Positions 45,661 through 57,826 of a DNA stretch of 64,000 bases are shown one piece after another. A program made the translations under genes and the position numbers. Positions within the stretch are counted from its first letter, which is position 1, and every line of letters starts with the position of its first letter. Under the pieces are notes generated by a model. It was not told the DNA's origin and made no database searches. It worked only from the letters and a program-made list of their open reading frames with translations. This DNA comes from Pseudisothecium myosuroides (Eukaryota > Streptophyta > Bryopsida > Hypnales > Lembophyllaceae), in assembly GCA_951799445.1 (NCBI GenBank), contig OX637287.1, positions 39,895,724 to 39,959,723 on the forward strand, in the 5' to 3' direction.

Positions 45661-48067
45661 GGGATCTATCATACTACTGTGTGGACAGCCGAGCGAGGAG
45701 ACCCGAGGGCGACTAATTTAGGTGTCTGTGTTTTAGGCTATGGAGGAGTAGCGTAGGTTATGGAAACGAGTTTGAAATTGGAAGACGAGGGAGACAGCGC
45801 GTTGGCGCATGTGACGTTGGCCTGGATCTTCGTCGGTGCAGCGTCGTGCAGATTGTAGATCTCTCCGTCCTTCTTTTTGTTGTGCGAAGGGCGGTCGTAG
45901 TAGCCGCAGTTGTTATTAGGAGGGGGAGGTGTGTTCGTGTTGGACAGGCAGCAACGGACGGGATGAGCCTGGTGACGACGAGTTCGGTTTGGTGATTGAT
46001 GAATGTTGGTGGATCTGTTAAGTTAGGTCCTGAGTGGCGTGTTTTCCGCATCTCAGGGTTTGGTAGTGAATGCGGGTTTCGGGTGAGCGGAGGCTGCAGT
46101 TGGTTGATCGGCCGACCGTCCGACGGTGGAGTGGTGGTGGAGGTTGTGGACGGAGCCCTCGCTCGCGCGGCTCTGCCGAACTTCATGCCCTGCGGCTCTG
46201 GTGTTGTGTTCTGTGGCGCACTAGGTTTGTTGACTTCATTCCCTACTATTCGCGCGCGCGCGTTTGGTTACAATTGGTCATTGCCTGTGGAGCTCTTCGG
46301 GTTGTCTCTCTCACGCTGCCTGGGGAGATTTAAGTTGAGAGTGGCTTCTGAATCCCTGTGTTCGTGGAAGTCGTGAAGTCTTAGGCGGTTCGCGTACCTG
46401 TCGGTGCTTGGGGAAGCTGAAGGTCTTTCGGAGTTGGTGAACGTTTTTTTTTTTTTTTTTTTTTGCCCCCTCTTCCAGCGAAGGTTGACATGTCTCTCGT
46501 TCTCTTCCTCGGACCGTTTGTAATGCTTGGAGGGTATATATGCCCTGCGAGCCTTGACGCTTGGGACTAAACAATTTCTTAGACATTAGTGATCTCTTTT
46601 GTACTGGCATGAACATTTTTGGACGAATCTATGTGCTGATGTCCGTAGGCTTAGCTCGTACGAATATTTTCAATGCTTTCGTTCACTAGTTGGAGATCTT
46701 TAGACAGTGGTGTGATGGATCGTCATCTTCCGTGACTCGAAATCTGCTTAGCAGTCTGACATGGCCCTTTGTAGTTTTGATTTACTTTCCGGTCCTTCAG
46801 GCTCACCATTGAATCACTTCGAGGTGTTGACAATGATTGTACATACTCTTCCTGAATGTCACCTATTTAGTGGAGTTCCGAACAATTTAATAGCTACGAT
46901 CCTGATCTGTCCGGGAATTATGCGGGAAGTCGATCAGACTGTAGAACCTAGACTTTTCCAAGCACTTTTACTTCTTCTTGATTCTACTTTGTATTTCCAA
47001 TTGCCATCTCACATTTTCGTTGTAGACGTGCTACGAGAATAGTCCTGTTTGATTACCAGTGCTCTTATCGAAAATGATTGCATCCATTCAGGTCTCTTGT
47101 AATGATACAATGTTGAAGTATCATTTTTTCACATAATGTGTTGTAAGTTAGTGTGACTTGTTTCCCTGTGTCTTGTTTAATTGGGGACTGAGGACTCTTT
47201 AAGATGTTCTGATATACCATGAATATCAGTATCCTAGTTGCACTCACAGGTCCCGCAACCTTTTCCTGTACCTTCAGTCAGTGTATCTTGTTTATCTTCT
47301 TCTGATCGCATCATATGCTCCCTTTCATCCCCTCTACTCTGTTACAGTCACCTGTGTCTAATCTTTTTGGAGAGATACCAAGAAAGAAACATCGAACTCA
47401 GTAAAAAGTGTTTTTCATGTTTTGTCATGAGATTGTTGCTAAGCTTGCTGCTCTGGTTGTTTGTTTGTGCGCAGTGTGATAGACGTTTGGGAAGATATTC
47501 TTTAGGCCTACTGGACTGTGACGGTGTCTAAAGAAATTGGTTTGAAAGCTTGACAAGGTCCTGAGTTGGTGAGCACACATTAAACATCAAAAATTTGAAC
47601 ATGGCTCCCTCTATACAAGACAATTTTCCATCAACACCTGGCAAGGTTAGCACTCTTGTAACTGTAACTGTAGCTCTTACCATGAACATGCTGAGTAATG
47701 AAAATGGATCCACGATCAGATCATATAAAGTCTCAGACTCTCAATAGCCACGAATAGAGGATAAATAAAAAACTAAGTTATATCTAAGAATTCTTTAGGA
47801 CACGAAGCCTACTATGAGATTCTTCAATGTTAAGCGGAACTGCGAATGCTTAGTCACTGTATGTCTTATGCTCGCAGTCGGTTCCCTCCTTAATTGTACA
47901 CCTTAGATCTGGGTCTCGATGGTATGACGGGCGGAACTCGTACTCCGTTTGGTGATTTAGATGGATTCTTATCCGAAATTAAAGTGGTCTCTACCATCTG
48001 AATCTTGTGGATATCATTTTGAAAGTGGATGGATAGAATGGCTTACTGGATGTCTTGCACTTCGCAG
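45647..48067 (+). other. Proposed 5'-UTR intron of the epimerase gene
   Basis: The donor GTGAGC at 45647 and an acceptor TTCGCAG ending at 48067, six bases before the preferred ATG, would define a 2.4-kb leader intron. The open frames within (for example 45996-46376 and 46761-47042) lack domains and overlap on both strands. A poly-T run sits at 46445-46464. An unspliced leader, or other donors, are equally possible without transcript data. Confidence 0.35.
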
Positions 48068-48073
48068 GTAAAA

Positions 48074-49474
48074 ATGGAGCGCAGTAACTACTTTGGCCGG
48101 GTTACCAATCGCTGGCACTCATCAGGATCATCTAAACTATTTCTCTTCTCGGTGTTCCTGCTTGCCCTTACAATCTTTATTTGCTTCCGAGTTACCGCGA
48201 AGGGTATGGTTGATGGATATATCGGCAATGCGTACAACCCCAATACCAATGGTGGAACTATCCGACCAGCCTTTAAGAGCGACCATGCTTGGGACAAAAG
48301 GGTGATTCTGTCTTGCACTCCAGAGCGGGAAAACGGATTGGTTGTTCTTGTAACCGGTGCAGGAGGTTTTGTAGGCAGCCATGTTTCTCTTGCTTTGAGG
48401 AAACGAGGGGATGGCCTCGTAGGAATTGACAACTTCAATGACTACTACGAGGTTTCTTTGAAAAGAGCCCGACAGGAGTTGTTGCTAAAACAAGGTGTCT
48501 TTGTGATCGAGGACGACATCAACAATGCTGCTCTCTTGAAGCATTTATTCCATTTGGTACAATTTACCCACGTTATGCACCTGGCAGCGCAGGCTGGTGT
48601 GCGATACGCTATGCAGAACCCGATGTCTTACATTCACAGTAATGTTGCAGGCCTTGTAACCCTTTTTGAGGCGTGTAAGAGTGCCAATCCACAGCCAGCA
48701 GTTGTCTGGGCTTCATCGAGCTCTGTTTACGGTCTGAACTCCAAGGTACCGTGCCAAGGTTGCTCCCTTCTTTTTAATGTTTCGGTCATCAATTCGTTTT
48801 CGCCTGACTGGTTTTGAGCCTGACATTCTGTTGCCTTCTTTTGCGAATTGTAGGTTCCTTTCTCAGAGTCTGATCGGACGGATCAACCTGCCAGTCTGTA
48901 TGCTGCCACGAAGAAAGCAGGAGAAGAACTTGCTCACACTTACAACCACATCTATGGGCTCTCAATCACGGGACTTCGTTTCTTCACCGTGTACGGTCCT
49001 TGGGGTCGTCCAGATATGGCGTACTTTTCTTTTACGCGAGATATTCTGAAGGGCAAGCCAATCAATATCTACAAGGGTCAGAATGATCGTGATTTGGCAC
49101 GTGACTTCACTTTTATTGATGATATTGTGAAGGGCTGTGTCGCATCGTTGGACACCGCAGGTAGAAGCACTGGAAGTGGAGGCAAGAAGAGGGGTGCAGC
49201 GCTGTTCCGGACTTTCAACCTCGGTAACACATCTCCAGTGACTGTCCCGGTTCTCGTTGAAATTCTGGAGAAGCATCTCAAGGTGGAGGCTAAGAAGGAG
49301 TTTATTAAGATGCCCCGAAATGGTGATGTTCCTTTTACACACGCCAATGTCTCCCTTGCACAGACCCAGCTGGGCTACAAGCCAACGACCAACTTGGACA
49401 CTGGTCTCAAGAAATTCGTGAATTGGTACGTGAAATACTACGGTATCCAAGCGAGCAAAAACAGAAGGTTATAG
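48074..49474 (+). CDS. GAE: UDP-D-glucuronate 4-epimerase, Golgi type II membrane protein
   Basis: Interconverts UDP-glucuronate and UDP-galacturonate, the precursor for pectin, in the Golgi. Exon 1 is 48074-48745 and exon 2 48854-49474; the 108-nt intron has GT...TAG borders and phase 0. The product is 430 residues, the usual length for plant GAE proteins. Seen: a short cytosolic N-terminus, a membrane anchor at about 22-40, a lumenal stem, the NAD-binding GAGGFVG at 95-101, ASSSSVYG near 213-220, the catalytic Y240-x3-K244 pair in LYAATKK, and the family segment VYGPWGRPDMAYFSF. I chose the ATG at 48074 because it follows a likely splice acceptor and gives the normal N-terminus; an in-frame ATG at 48029 would add 15 residues. 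Flowering-plant GAE genes are usually described as intronless, so the intron is notable. No lesions are seen. Confidence 0.94.
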
Positions 49475-50440
49475 TATTATGGTACGAGTAAGTGTATTGA
49501 TTCCTTGTCATAGCTTCACTCTTCAAATTTCTGCTACTTCTGCAACCGAGAATCAGAGAGTAGATATGAGTATCATAGCCATGAGAAAAAAAAAAGGCAG
49601 GTGGAAAGTGCAGGTGTGGGAAGGCTAACTGCGGATAGCACCCGTCGTTGAGAGTGTCATATTTTCGCATTTTCAAAGGCTCTGGTTCTTGGTTTCGTTA
49701 TGTCCATTCAGTTGGAGCTCATTTGCTCGCCAAAGTAGCACAGCAATTGAATTCTTTTTCCCGGCGCTGTTCTGCCGCTAAAGAGCCCGTAGCTCCTGAT
49801 GACCCTTTTCACATAATCCAGCCTGCATTGTATTGTAATTTTTTTTGCCTCCCATTGTATGGAATCATTGGGTGCCTGAAGGTTCTCAATTTTCTCTTTA
49901 TGAGTACTGTTCCGGATTTGCATCGTTTCCGCGTGCTCGACAGGTACACACCCACCCGAATGGCCTTGTCAAGATTTGCTCCAGTACTGTTTGAAGTGAT
50001 GCATTGTACTGTCGAATTGCGACTGAGTCATACTGTATGTATCAAGATAGGGTGGGTCCAATATTATGCGCAGCGGAATTATGGAGCTGTTCACTATGAC
50101 AGCTGCCTGCTCATTCAAGATCGGAGTTGACTTGTGTTGGAAACTGCCCCGGAAAATCATCAGGAACTAACTTACAGCGATGCCGCGTTATTAGGATTCT
50201 GGCATTCTTGCGCTCTGTAGTCTGTACAGTACAGTAGCGCCAACTGCGGCGCATATTGCTTTGGTGTCGGTTTTAGCGGGCAGGACAGTTGTTTGCCCCA
50301 GCCATTTATTTTCCTTTTCCCCGCTGGTAGACCGACTTGCATCCTGGAATCCAGGTAAGGAAATAATGGATAGAATCATCCATATGGATATTCATCCACG
50401 AAATTATCTATTATTTGTAACTTGCATCAAACCTTGTTCC
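49475..50440 (+). other. Downstream region of the epimerase gene
   Basis: Balanced composition continues to about 50400, consistent with a 3' UTR and downstream flank. T-rich and TTGTATTGTAA-like elements near 49830-49850 could belong to a plant polyadenylation region. Frames such as 49648-50130 show no domain and I do not call them genes. Confidence 0.35.
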
Positions 50441-50441
50441 G

Positions 50442-52385
50442 TTGCCACACTATAATAAAATAAAAGCAAAAGCAAGTTTCTAATTTTTTAATTCATGATT
50501 TTTTTTAAAATTCAATTCTTTTTTGCCTTGGGCATACATGCCACAAAGCAAAGTAAGTGCTCCCCTCCTCGTGGAGAGCTTTCTATTGGTACCAAGGATG
50601 TGATCAAGGGATGCATAGTTTTAGAGATCTCACTATAATAAATAAAACAAACAAACAAAGCAAATAAAACAAACAGATAACCTAATTTAATATATAGACT
50701 AAGGTGCCTTATATCGTTGCCACAATTAAAATAAAAGTAATAGTAATTTTTTAACTTTTTTAACTTTGAAATTCAATATCTTTCACATTGTAGGTTGAAA
50801 TCCCACAAAACAAAGTCTGTTCACCCCTCCTCATAGAAAGCATTCCAATTGTATCAAGAACTTGACGTACCGGAGTTTACATGGTCCAAGAGATCTTACC
50901 GCAATAAACAAAACAAACAAACAACCTAACTTAAGGTATGGATTAGTATGCCTTGTGCTATTTCCACAATAAAAATAAAAGTAAAAGTAATTCTCTATAA
51001 TTTAGTTCCTAAAGGTCAGAGACTGTTTTCACCAAAACCGCTCCAAAATTGCCAATTCTTATTCAAGTACCAAATTTTAGATTTAAAAAAAAAAAAATGT
51101 AACCATTGGATCTTATAGTACACTAGTTTGAAAAATTGAGGGAAAATTTTCAGAAATTTCCACCAAGTGGATTGCAAGATAATAGCGTTTTAATTGACAA
51201 AAATCCTTTTTTTGTCCCTACAAAAATCTGGGCAGTTGTACTTCACAAGGTCACATTTGTATGAAAAAATGTCCAAAATGGTGGTTACCCTTTAGATTCA
51301 TTCTTCAAAGCAAGTTGGATACATGCTTGAAAATTTTCACTTCATTTGGAGTTATACAACATATAGGAAGAAAATAGTAAGTAGAAAGAGGTAGAGAATG
51401 ATTCAAAACACCAAATTGTTAAGAATTTAGATATGGAATTGAAAAATGCCAATCCCAACGGTTGTAATGTTGTAATAAACAATATATTCTCAATGTTTTC
51501 TTTTTTTTTTCAAAAATATTGAAAATTGAGTTAAATAAAGGAATTCAAAGTTTATTTTAGAACAGGGATTCCATAACTATCCTGAAACTAAGAATCCTCA
51601 TAACTTTTGCCTCAATGATCGGAATGGAACGATTAAAAGCTTCCCGCATATATATAAATCTAAAGAACCAATTTCAAGTTTTTATTTTATTTTTTAAAAG
51701 TATTTTTTAAAGAAGTTTTTTTTGCTGCCTGGGCTGCCCGTCGACCAATGGAAATGACATATCATGCAATAACTTTTTAATTATGTAGTCAAAAGTTATG
51801 AAAATTGTTGGGCCTTAAGCTACTCCTTGGGCACATCTTGTGTGAAAATTTCAAAGAAAAAAAATAAAAACTCCGTTCATAGTGAGCTGCCTAAAATTGC
51901 TATGTTGTCAAAAAATGGTGTTTGGTCCTTCAAGGGTTAAGATCCAAAAATAACTCAGAAATCCATAACTTTCACATTGTAGGTCAAACGCCACGAAACA
52001 AAGTCTGTGCACCCTTCCTTGTAGAGAGCTTTCCGACAGTATGAAGAATGCCACTAGAAGATGTATGGCCTAGGAGATTTCAATGTAGTAAACAAACAAA
52101 TTGATATAAGATATAAACTAATGAGCCCTGTGCCATTGCCACAATCAAAATAAAAGTAAAAATAATTTTTTAATTTTTTAATTTATGAAAACTTCAAAAT
52201 TCTATAATTTTCACTCTGTAGGCCCAAACGCCATTGGTGCACTCCTTCTCATTGAAGGCTCTCCGATGGTACCAAGAACACAATCAAGGGACGCACAACC
52301 CCAGAGATGTCAATGTAACAAAGAAATAAATAAAACAAAACAAAACAACTAATTTGAAGTAAATTTAAAGTATGGATTGGTGAAT
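50442..52385. repeat. Satellite-like tandem block, four units of about 240-275 bp
   Basis: Units start near 50442, 50717, 50961 and 52136 with TTGCCACAA..AAAATAAAAGTAA. Each then has ATCTTTCACATTGTAGG, CC.CAAA.CAAAGT, CTCCT..T.GAGAGC and an AAACAAACAAA tail. The third unit is split by the TTAA-type element at 51002-51940. A lone relative lies at 16936-17220. Confidence 0.72.
51002..51940. mobile_element. TTAA-type TIR element, subfamily B, in the tandem block
   Basis: Left TTAGTTCCTAAAGGTC (TTAA with one change), right GGTCCTTCAAGGGTTAA. 939 bp, collinear with 33650-34582 (same AACATATAGGAA.AAAATAG, CCAATCCCAA(C/T)GGTTG and CTGCC motifs). No coding frame. Its position inside one satellite unit gives an empty-site comparison with the neighbouring units. 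Confidence 0.82.
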
Positions 52386-52445
52386 TTAATTTTTTTGAAA
52401 ATAATTTGACAGTCTCATCCATTTTATCAATAAGTTTCTTTAGTA

Positions 52446-53579
52446 TTAACCTCTAATTGCCCAAGTGACCATATATGGTCGCTTCAAAATTTCAAGCTCA
52501 TTTTGATGTAGACAATTAAGTTCCTTTGGCCCTTTAAAAAAAGTTTATAGACAATTTTGAAGGTTAACTATTGAAATTTTTAATTTTCATTGAAAAAGGT
52601 AAATATTTGATTTTTGGGAGGTTCTCAAAGGCATACATGTACCATTGTGCAAGAGTAAAGTTTACAAATTTTACTTGATTTCTTGGATTTAAGCAAAGCT
52701 TGCCAATTTCACTTGAATTGAGATCTAAAAGATTGTTTTTATCCATTTGCTTTGAAAATGGTCCTAATAGAAAGAGTAAGAATTTTTATGATTTTCACCA
52801 TTGAAACTATTTGAACATTCAATTGTTGATTTGGATTATTTGCAATTTCTACTTATTAAAAAAAAATTGCATTTCAACAATTGCAAACATTAGAAGGGAT
52901 TTGGGGCCAAAAAAGGGACATTTCAGGCCTCTTCCCCAATCTATCTCCATGCTGTGAACAGTGGTATGGGTTGTCAGAAAAATATATTTAAAAATAAAAA
53001 AATAAAAAATTCAAAACTTCATTTAAAGATTTTTTTTAATTTTAATTTTTTAAATTTCACTCTGATGTGGCCAAAGTTCGGCTGTGTCACCTTGCTGCAG
53101 TGGCATAGTTCTAGCACTTGGGAACTCACCAAAACTTGTGGGAGAACTCGTGGGAACTCGTGGCCCTTTAGAGGGCCTGAATTCTCTCTAATGGTAGATT
53201 GTGTAGTGAGTTTGATAGCTCTTCATTTGAATTTGAGGTTTTTGGAAGTGCATTTTAGTGTGCTAACACAATTTTTAGTTGTTCATGTCACCTCCAATCC
53301 CAAAAAAATCTTATATGCAAATATCCCAAACATTGTGGATGACGGTAAACTGACAACATATTAAAAATAAAATATACACATTTCTCTTGTTATAATCTCA
53401 CAACTCCTATGCAATTTTGCACTTGAAATTGGCATGTGTACTAATAAGCAAGCTCTTTAAACATCTATATGGTTGGATTTTGAAAAAAAACAATTTGATT
53501 CATTGAGGATAATTATAAGCCCATGCTCTTTTTTCATAGGAAAAATACACTTGGAAAGGCTTGGGCATTTAGAGGTTAA
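52446..53579. mobile_element. TTAA-type TIR element, subfamily E
   Basis: TTAACCTCTAATTGCCCAAG at the left; right end inverted TTAACCTCTAAATGCCCAAG; one mismatch in 20. TTAA on both sides. 1,134 bp including the CATTAG-type element nested at 52888-53193, so about 830 bp by itself. No coding frame is recognised. Confidence 0.82.
52888..53193. mobile_element. CATTAG-type TIR element, copy 3, nested
   Basis: Left CATTAGAAGGGATTTGGGGCC; right end inverted CATTAGAGAGAATTCAGGCC. 306 bp, with the family block TGGCA..GTTC...GGGAACTC. It lies inside the TTAA-type element at 52446-53579. Confidence 0.65.
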
Positions 53580-54700
53580 AGTAACCAGTGCTCAAATGAG
53601 ATAAGATTTTGGCAAAATCCGCCAAAAATAAATTTGACTGGTTTGACTTTGTTGTGCTATTTGTTATACATAACTTGTAGTAAGATAAAAAGACCTCATT
53701 ATGTTCCCCCAAAGTGCCCCTCAATCGCCCCTTTGAGATTCATTCCCAACCAATCATATTCCTGTTTTTGTATTACGTATCAACTCAGGGTTGTTATTAA
53801 AAAGAAAAAAAAAATTCCATCAAAATGAGTTATTTCTAATTTCCTATGCTACTAAATAGTTTCGAATTTATTACATTTAATTTTCATGGCCAAATCCTTA
53901 TAGGATGAATATCTTATATATAGATCTTGAGTCTTTTGGAGCCATAATGCAAAAATTATGGTTTAAAAATAAATCAACTAGAAAAGTATTAATACAAAAA
54001 ATAATACAAGTGTCTCTTTCAATCACCCTCTTTATGGTCGACAAAAAAATAGCTACAAAATAAGATAACATTTGTAGGACATTTTTACTTTTGTAATTAA
54101 ATTTCTATTATGCATGTATTTGAAAACCCAAAGGTGATTGAAGTCTTGAAAAGTAATATTGAAGAATGTCATAAATAATAAGCAATGGTAAATGTAGTTG
54201 AAGTGAATAAATGTAAATAAAAAATGGTAATTTTATCAACCAAATATATTTTTATGCACTATAATTTCTTTTTTAGTATGTCTACTATTCTATTATCTAA
54301 CTCTTAAATGCAAACTCTTGATTATATCAATACCATGTATTTTCATATTGCATTTTGCTATTGCTTTCCCATGTACTAAAGCGTGGCTCAATTGAAGCAA
54401 CCATTTACATCATTGCAAAAACAACTATTTTGAGGGTTCCTATAGACACTATCATGTATTCCAAGTACATTTCAAATGCTACAGTTTATATGAACTTATA
54501 GTAATGTTAATTCATTACCAACAATCAAAGCTCTAATAAACATTGATGGAGACAATTGCAACTTGGACCATGCCAGTCAAACAAACTTCTTCACCTAGAA
54601 TAGAGGTTCAATAACAAACATTAACTAATTTCAAGTCCAATCGATCAATTCCACCACCAAGTTTGAAAAACTCATAAAGGGTACATAAACACTCAAGCTT
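53580..54700. other. AT-rich DNA, nothing recognised
   Basis: No gene, RNA or repeat end is supported in this stretch. Confidence 0.4.
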
Positions 54701-55640
54701 GGGTGATTGCAAGAAACTCTTGTCCTTTTATTTGTCCCCTAGACCTTGAACAAGTGGATTTTTGCTTGTAACTTTTGCATTGTTTGTCAATTTTCTATGG
54801 AATTTTAAATAGAGGTACATGATGTAGTTGTAGATGTTGAATAATTTCTTTTTATAGTTTTTATAAAATAATTTTTTAATTTTTTAACTACCCCCAATTG
54901 AATGTCTACTTTGGCCATTTTGGAGGATTTTAGTACTATTTTTGAGCCAAAAATGCTCAATATTAGGATACAAAGACTTCTGCTAAAGTTACGCATTCCC
55001 ACAAAGAGATTTTCTAAAAACAATAAACCATCCACCTTCTATATGTGCTCAAAGTGCATTACCTTTGCATAAGTACAAAGAACACAATTTTTTTTCCCCA
55101 AAGATGAAAATGTTGAGAAGGAACATCTTTAATCCTTTACTTCCTAAGAATTCATGATTTTAAGTTGCCAACTTTGATTCATCATATAGTAAAAAGTGTA
55201 ATCTAAATGGAAAATTTTATTATATCATTAATTTAAGAAAAGAACATTGCATGTATTGGTTTTAAATGATTAATTATTAAAATATTTAAAAATCTCCGTT
55301 TAAACTCTTCAAAATTGCTAAAAAAAATGTGAGGCCCAATTTGGGCTTTTAGGAAGTAAAGGTTTTAAAAAAATCCATTTTCTTTCTAAATTTTTCTGAA
55401 TTTTTTTATTATTTTCTAAAAATCAAACACCAAAGTGTCCATTTTCTTGGCATTTTTTTTTGTGCATATCTTTTAGAAATAAAATTTTCTTGGTTTGAAT
55501 TTTTAGAAATTTATTATTTAAAATGATTTAAAAATTATCCATATTTTATTTTACTTAAGAAAATAATTCCAAAAGTCAAAATATTCACTGAAATAGGCCG
55601 TTTTGAGCTAAAAACGGCAAGTATTTCTTGCAACGCCCCC
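54701..55640. mobile_element. GGGTGATTGCAAG-type TIR element with a nested insertion
   Basis: Left GGGTGATTGCAAGAAACTC; the right end near 55640 inverted reads GGGGGCGTTGCAAGAAATAC, so the terminus is altered. The interior matches 56961-57706 (CTACCCCCAATT..., TTTTAGTACTATTT). It contains the small TTAA-type element at 55129-55368. The right border may lie a few bases further on. Confidence 0.6.
55129..55368. mobile_element. Small TTAA-type MITE, nested
   Basis: TTAATCCTTTACTTCCTAA at the left and, inverted, TTAAAACCTTTACTTCCTAA at the right; TTAA flanks on both sides. 240 bp, non-coding. The termini differ from the CCCCTAAAGG group, so it belongs to a separate subfamily. Confidence 0.65.
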
Positions 55641-55703
55641 GTGAACGCCCCACGTCTTGAGATGCAAGAAATATAATTCCAATTTGACTTAGTCTAGTAT
55701 ACT

Positions 55704-56609
55704 TTAATCCCTGAAGAACCAACATGTTTAGAGGCCCAAAACTACTTCAAAATACTTGACCCCAAAGTGAAGTCAAAATCTTCATCAATATTTATATTTT
55801 AACAAATCCAACTGTAGGATCCTTTAGTTAACTTGTTCAAGTACATTATCCCAAAATTTTAGAATGAATATTCCTACCAATTGCAAGTTCAATGTGTCTA
55901 CAATTCAAAATGTAGGCTTTCAAGCCCTTTCTAAAGGTGAAGTTTTGTCTTTTAAATTTTTTGGAAGAAAACAATTATGTTTTATAACTTATACATTTTA
56001 ATCAATATGTTGGAAATGGGTTGAAGACGTATGAAAAAAAATTTAACCAAAAAGCTTTCATATTTATTTTTAGAAAAATTGTAAAGTGGAAAGTGGCACT
56101 AAAGAAAAGAAAAAACTAATTTGCTAATAACTTTTACAAGAAATTAAAAATTCTTAATTCCAATGGTGAGAATATTCTAGTAAAAAGTAGTATCCTTTAT
56201 TTTTATTTTTATTTAAAAAAATTCAAAATTAAGAGCAAAAGACAACTGTATATGTTTTCTCTTTTCCTTTGTTACCAACAAAAAAAAACTCCTTATAACT
56301 CTTACTTCATTATTTGGAAGTCAGTGGTTCAAATGTTTTTGAGTAGGAATCAATCTGTACAGTTTCAAAAAAATAATTAATATGTTTTAGAATATTCTTT
56401 TGGTTGCTTGGATTGACATTGAAATTAAAAAATCCTTTCAACTTTATCAATATTTATCATAATGACATGAAACAAAGTTTCGTACTTAAATTATAATGAG
56501 TAGCATCCATTCTAAAAATTCATGCAAAAGTTCCAAATTATGAAGTCAATAGAGGTTGCCCAAGTTTTCAAAAAGCCCAAAGTGGGATCCTTGATCCTTT
56601 ATAGGTTAA
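55704..56609. mobile_element. TTAA-type TIR element, diverged
   Basis: Left TTAATCCCTGAAGAACC; right end inverted TTAACCTATAAAGGATC; TTAA on both sides. 906 bp. It keeps the family order (GTAGGATCCTTTAG, ATTCCAATGGTGAGAATATT) but both termini are worn, suggesting an older copy. Confidence 0.7.
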
Positions 56610-56960
56610 CTCGTTGATAAAAGTCTAACTTAATTTCTTACTATAAGGTGAGATTTAGTTTCTAATTTTTTTTCTAGCTAGCTTGCTGAACTCTATAATA
56701 ATTAGCAAGGATCTTACAAAGTCATATTGGGACATGGGAAGTAAGGGACTAGGCAAGGGCGGTGCCAAGTGCTAGAGGCCATGTTGCACAATAACCTATT
56801 GCGGGGCATCATAAAGTTAATCATTTGGCATCTCACCAAGTGCAAGGGTGTGATGTGCATAGAGTCCCTAGGCTTCCTAGGGATTGTGATTTGGTATGCT
56901 GTTTCAGATACGGTGAGTATGCCTAGTGCCACACTATAATCACCATGGATGTGGTGTATA

Positions 56961-57706
56961 CGGGTGAATGCAAGAAACACCTGTACTATTTTGCGTCACA
57001 CCCTACGTTCTGATTTGTTTTTTGGCCCTAACTTTTGCGTTTTGGCTCCAAATGATTCAAGATTTACAAGTAAGGTACTCATGACTATTATACATCTATA
57101 CTAATTTCTTTTTAATTTTCAAAAATATTTTACTATCCAAAAATAGCCCCCAATTTTATATCACACTTGCCACTTTGGAGTTTTTTAGTACTATTTAGAA
57201 ACCAAAAAAACGAATTTTGAGCTTAAATTTAGAGGAAATGGTCTTCTAGTATCATTAAATAGACTTGTAGCCATTGTACAAAGGAAATCTAAAAATAATT
57301 AATTTTGTGTGGTGTGGAAGTCCACAAAGTGTGCTTTTTTGTGCTTGCATTTTGTAACATATAAAATATTATTTTGGAGGGTTTTTTTGGATGAATGACC
57401 ATCTCCATAGAGTTGTTACAAATGAACAATTTTTATTTTATGTATTTAATTTTTTTATCCTATTTTTAACTAATTAAAACATCAAATATCCATTTTCTTG
57501 AGATTTGGCACTTTTCTAGTTCTCTTCTTGAGAAAAAATTTCTATGCATTTCCTTTGGTGGTTACCTTCATCTTAAAGGTATATACATTAGCCATATTTT
57601 TTAGATTTTTTAAAAATTATTTTTCTAATTTTAAAATATTCCAGAAAAAAAATCATGAATATTGTGTAAACGCAACAAAATCGGTAGGTGTTTCTTGCAT
57701 TCACCC
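56961..57706. mobile_element. GGGTGAATGCAAG-type TIR element
   Basis: GGGTGAATGCAAGAAACACC at both ends (inverted), with ATA or ATAC duplicated at the flanks (56957-56960 and 57707-57710). About 745 bp, no coding frame. Relatives lie at 21438-22282 and 54701-55640, and the first 11 bases match the insertion in the Copia gag. Confidence 0.8.
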
Positions 57707-57826
57707 ATACTCTCAAGGGCTCCAACTACATTTGTATGGTTTTAAAAGCTAGCTCGTTTGTTCTCCAATGATGACAAAACTAGAATCATATACCTTATGG
57801 TTAGAGGATCATTGTAAGAAACACTA

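Noticed and set aside
45758..46186. 142-codon minus-strand frame rich in R, T and P in the GC-rich region
   Set aside because: Low-complexity composition expected from GC-rich leader DNA; overlaps equally long frames on the plus strand.
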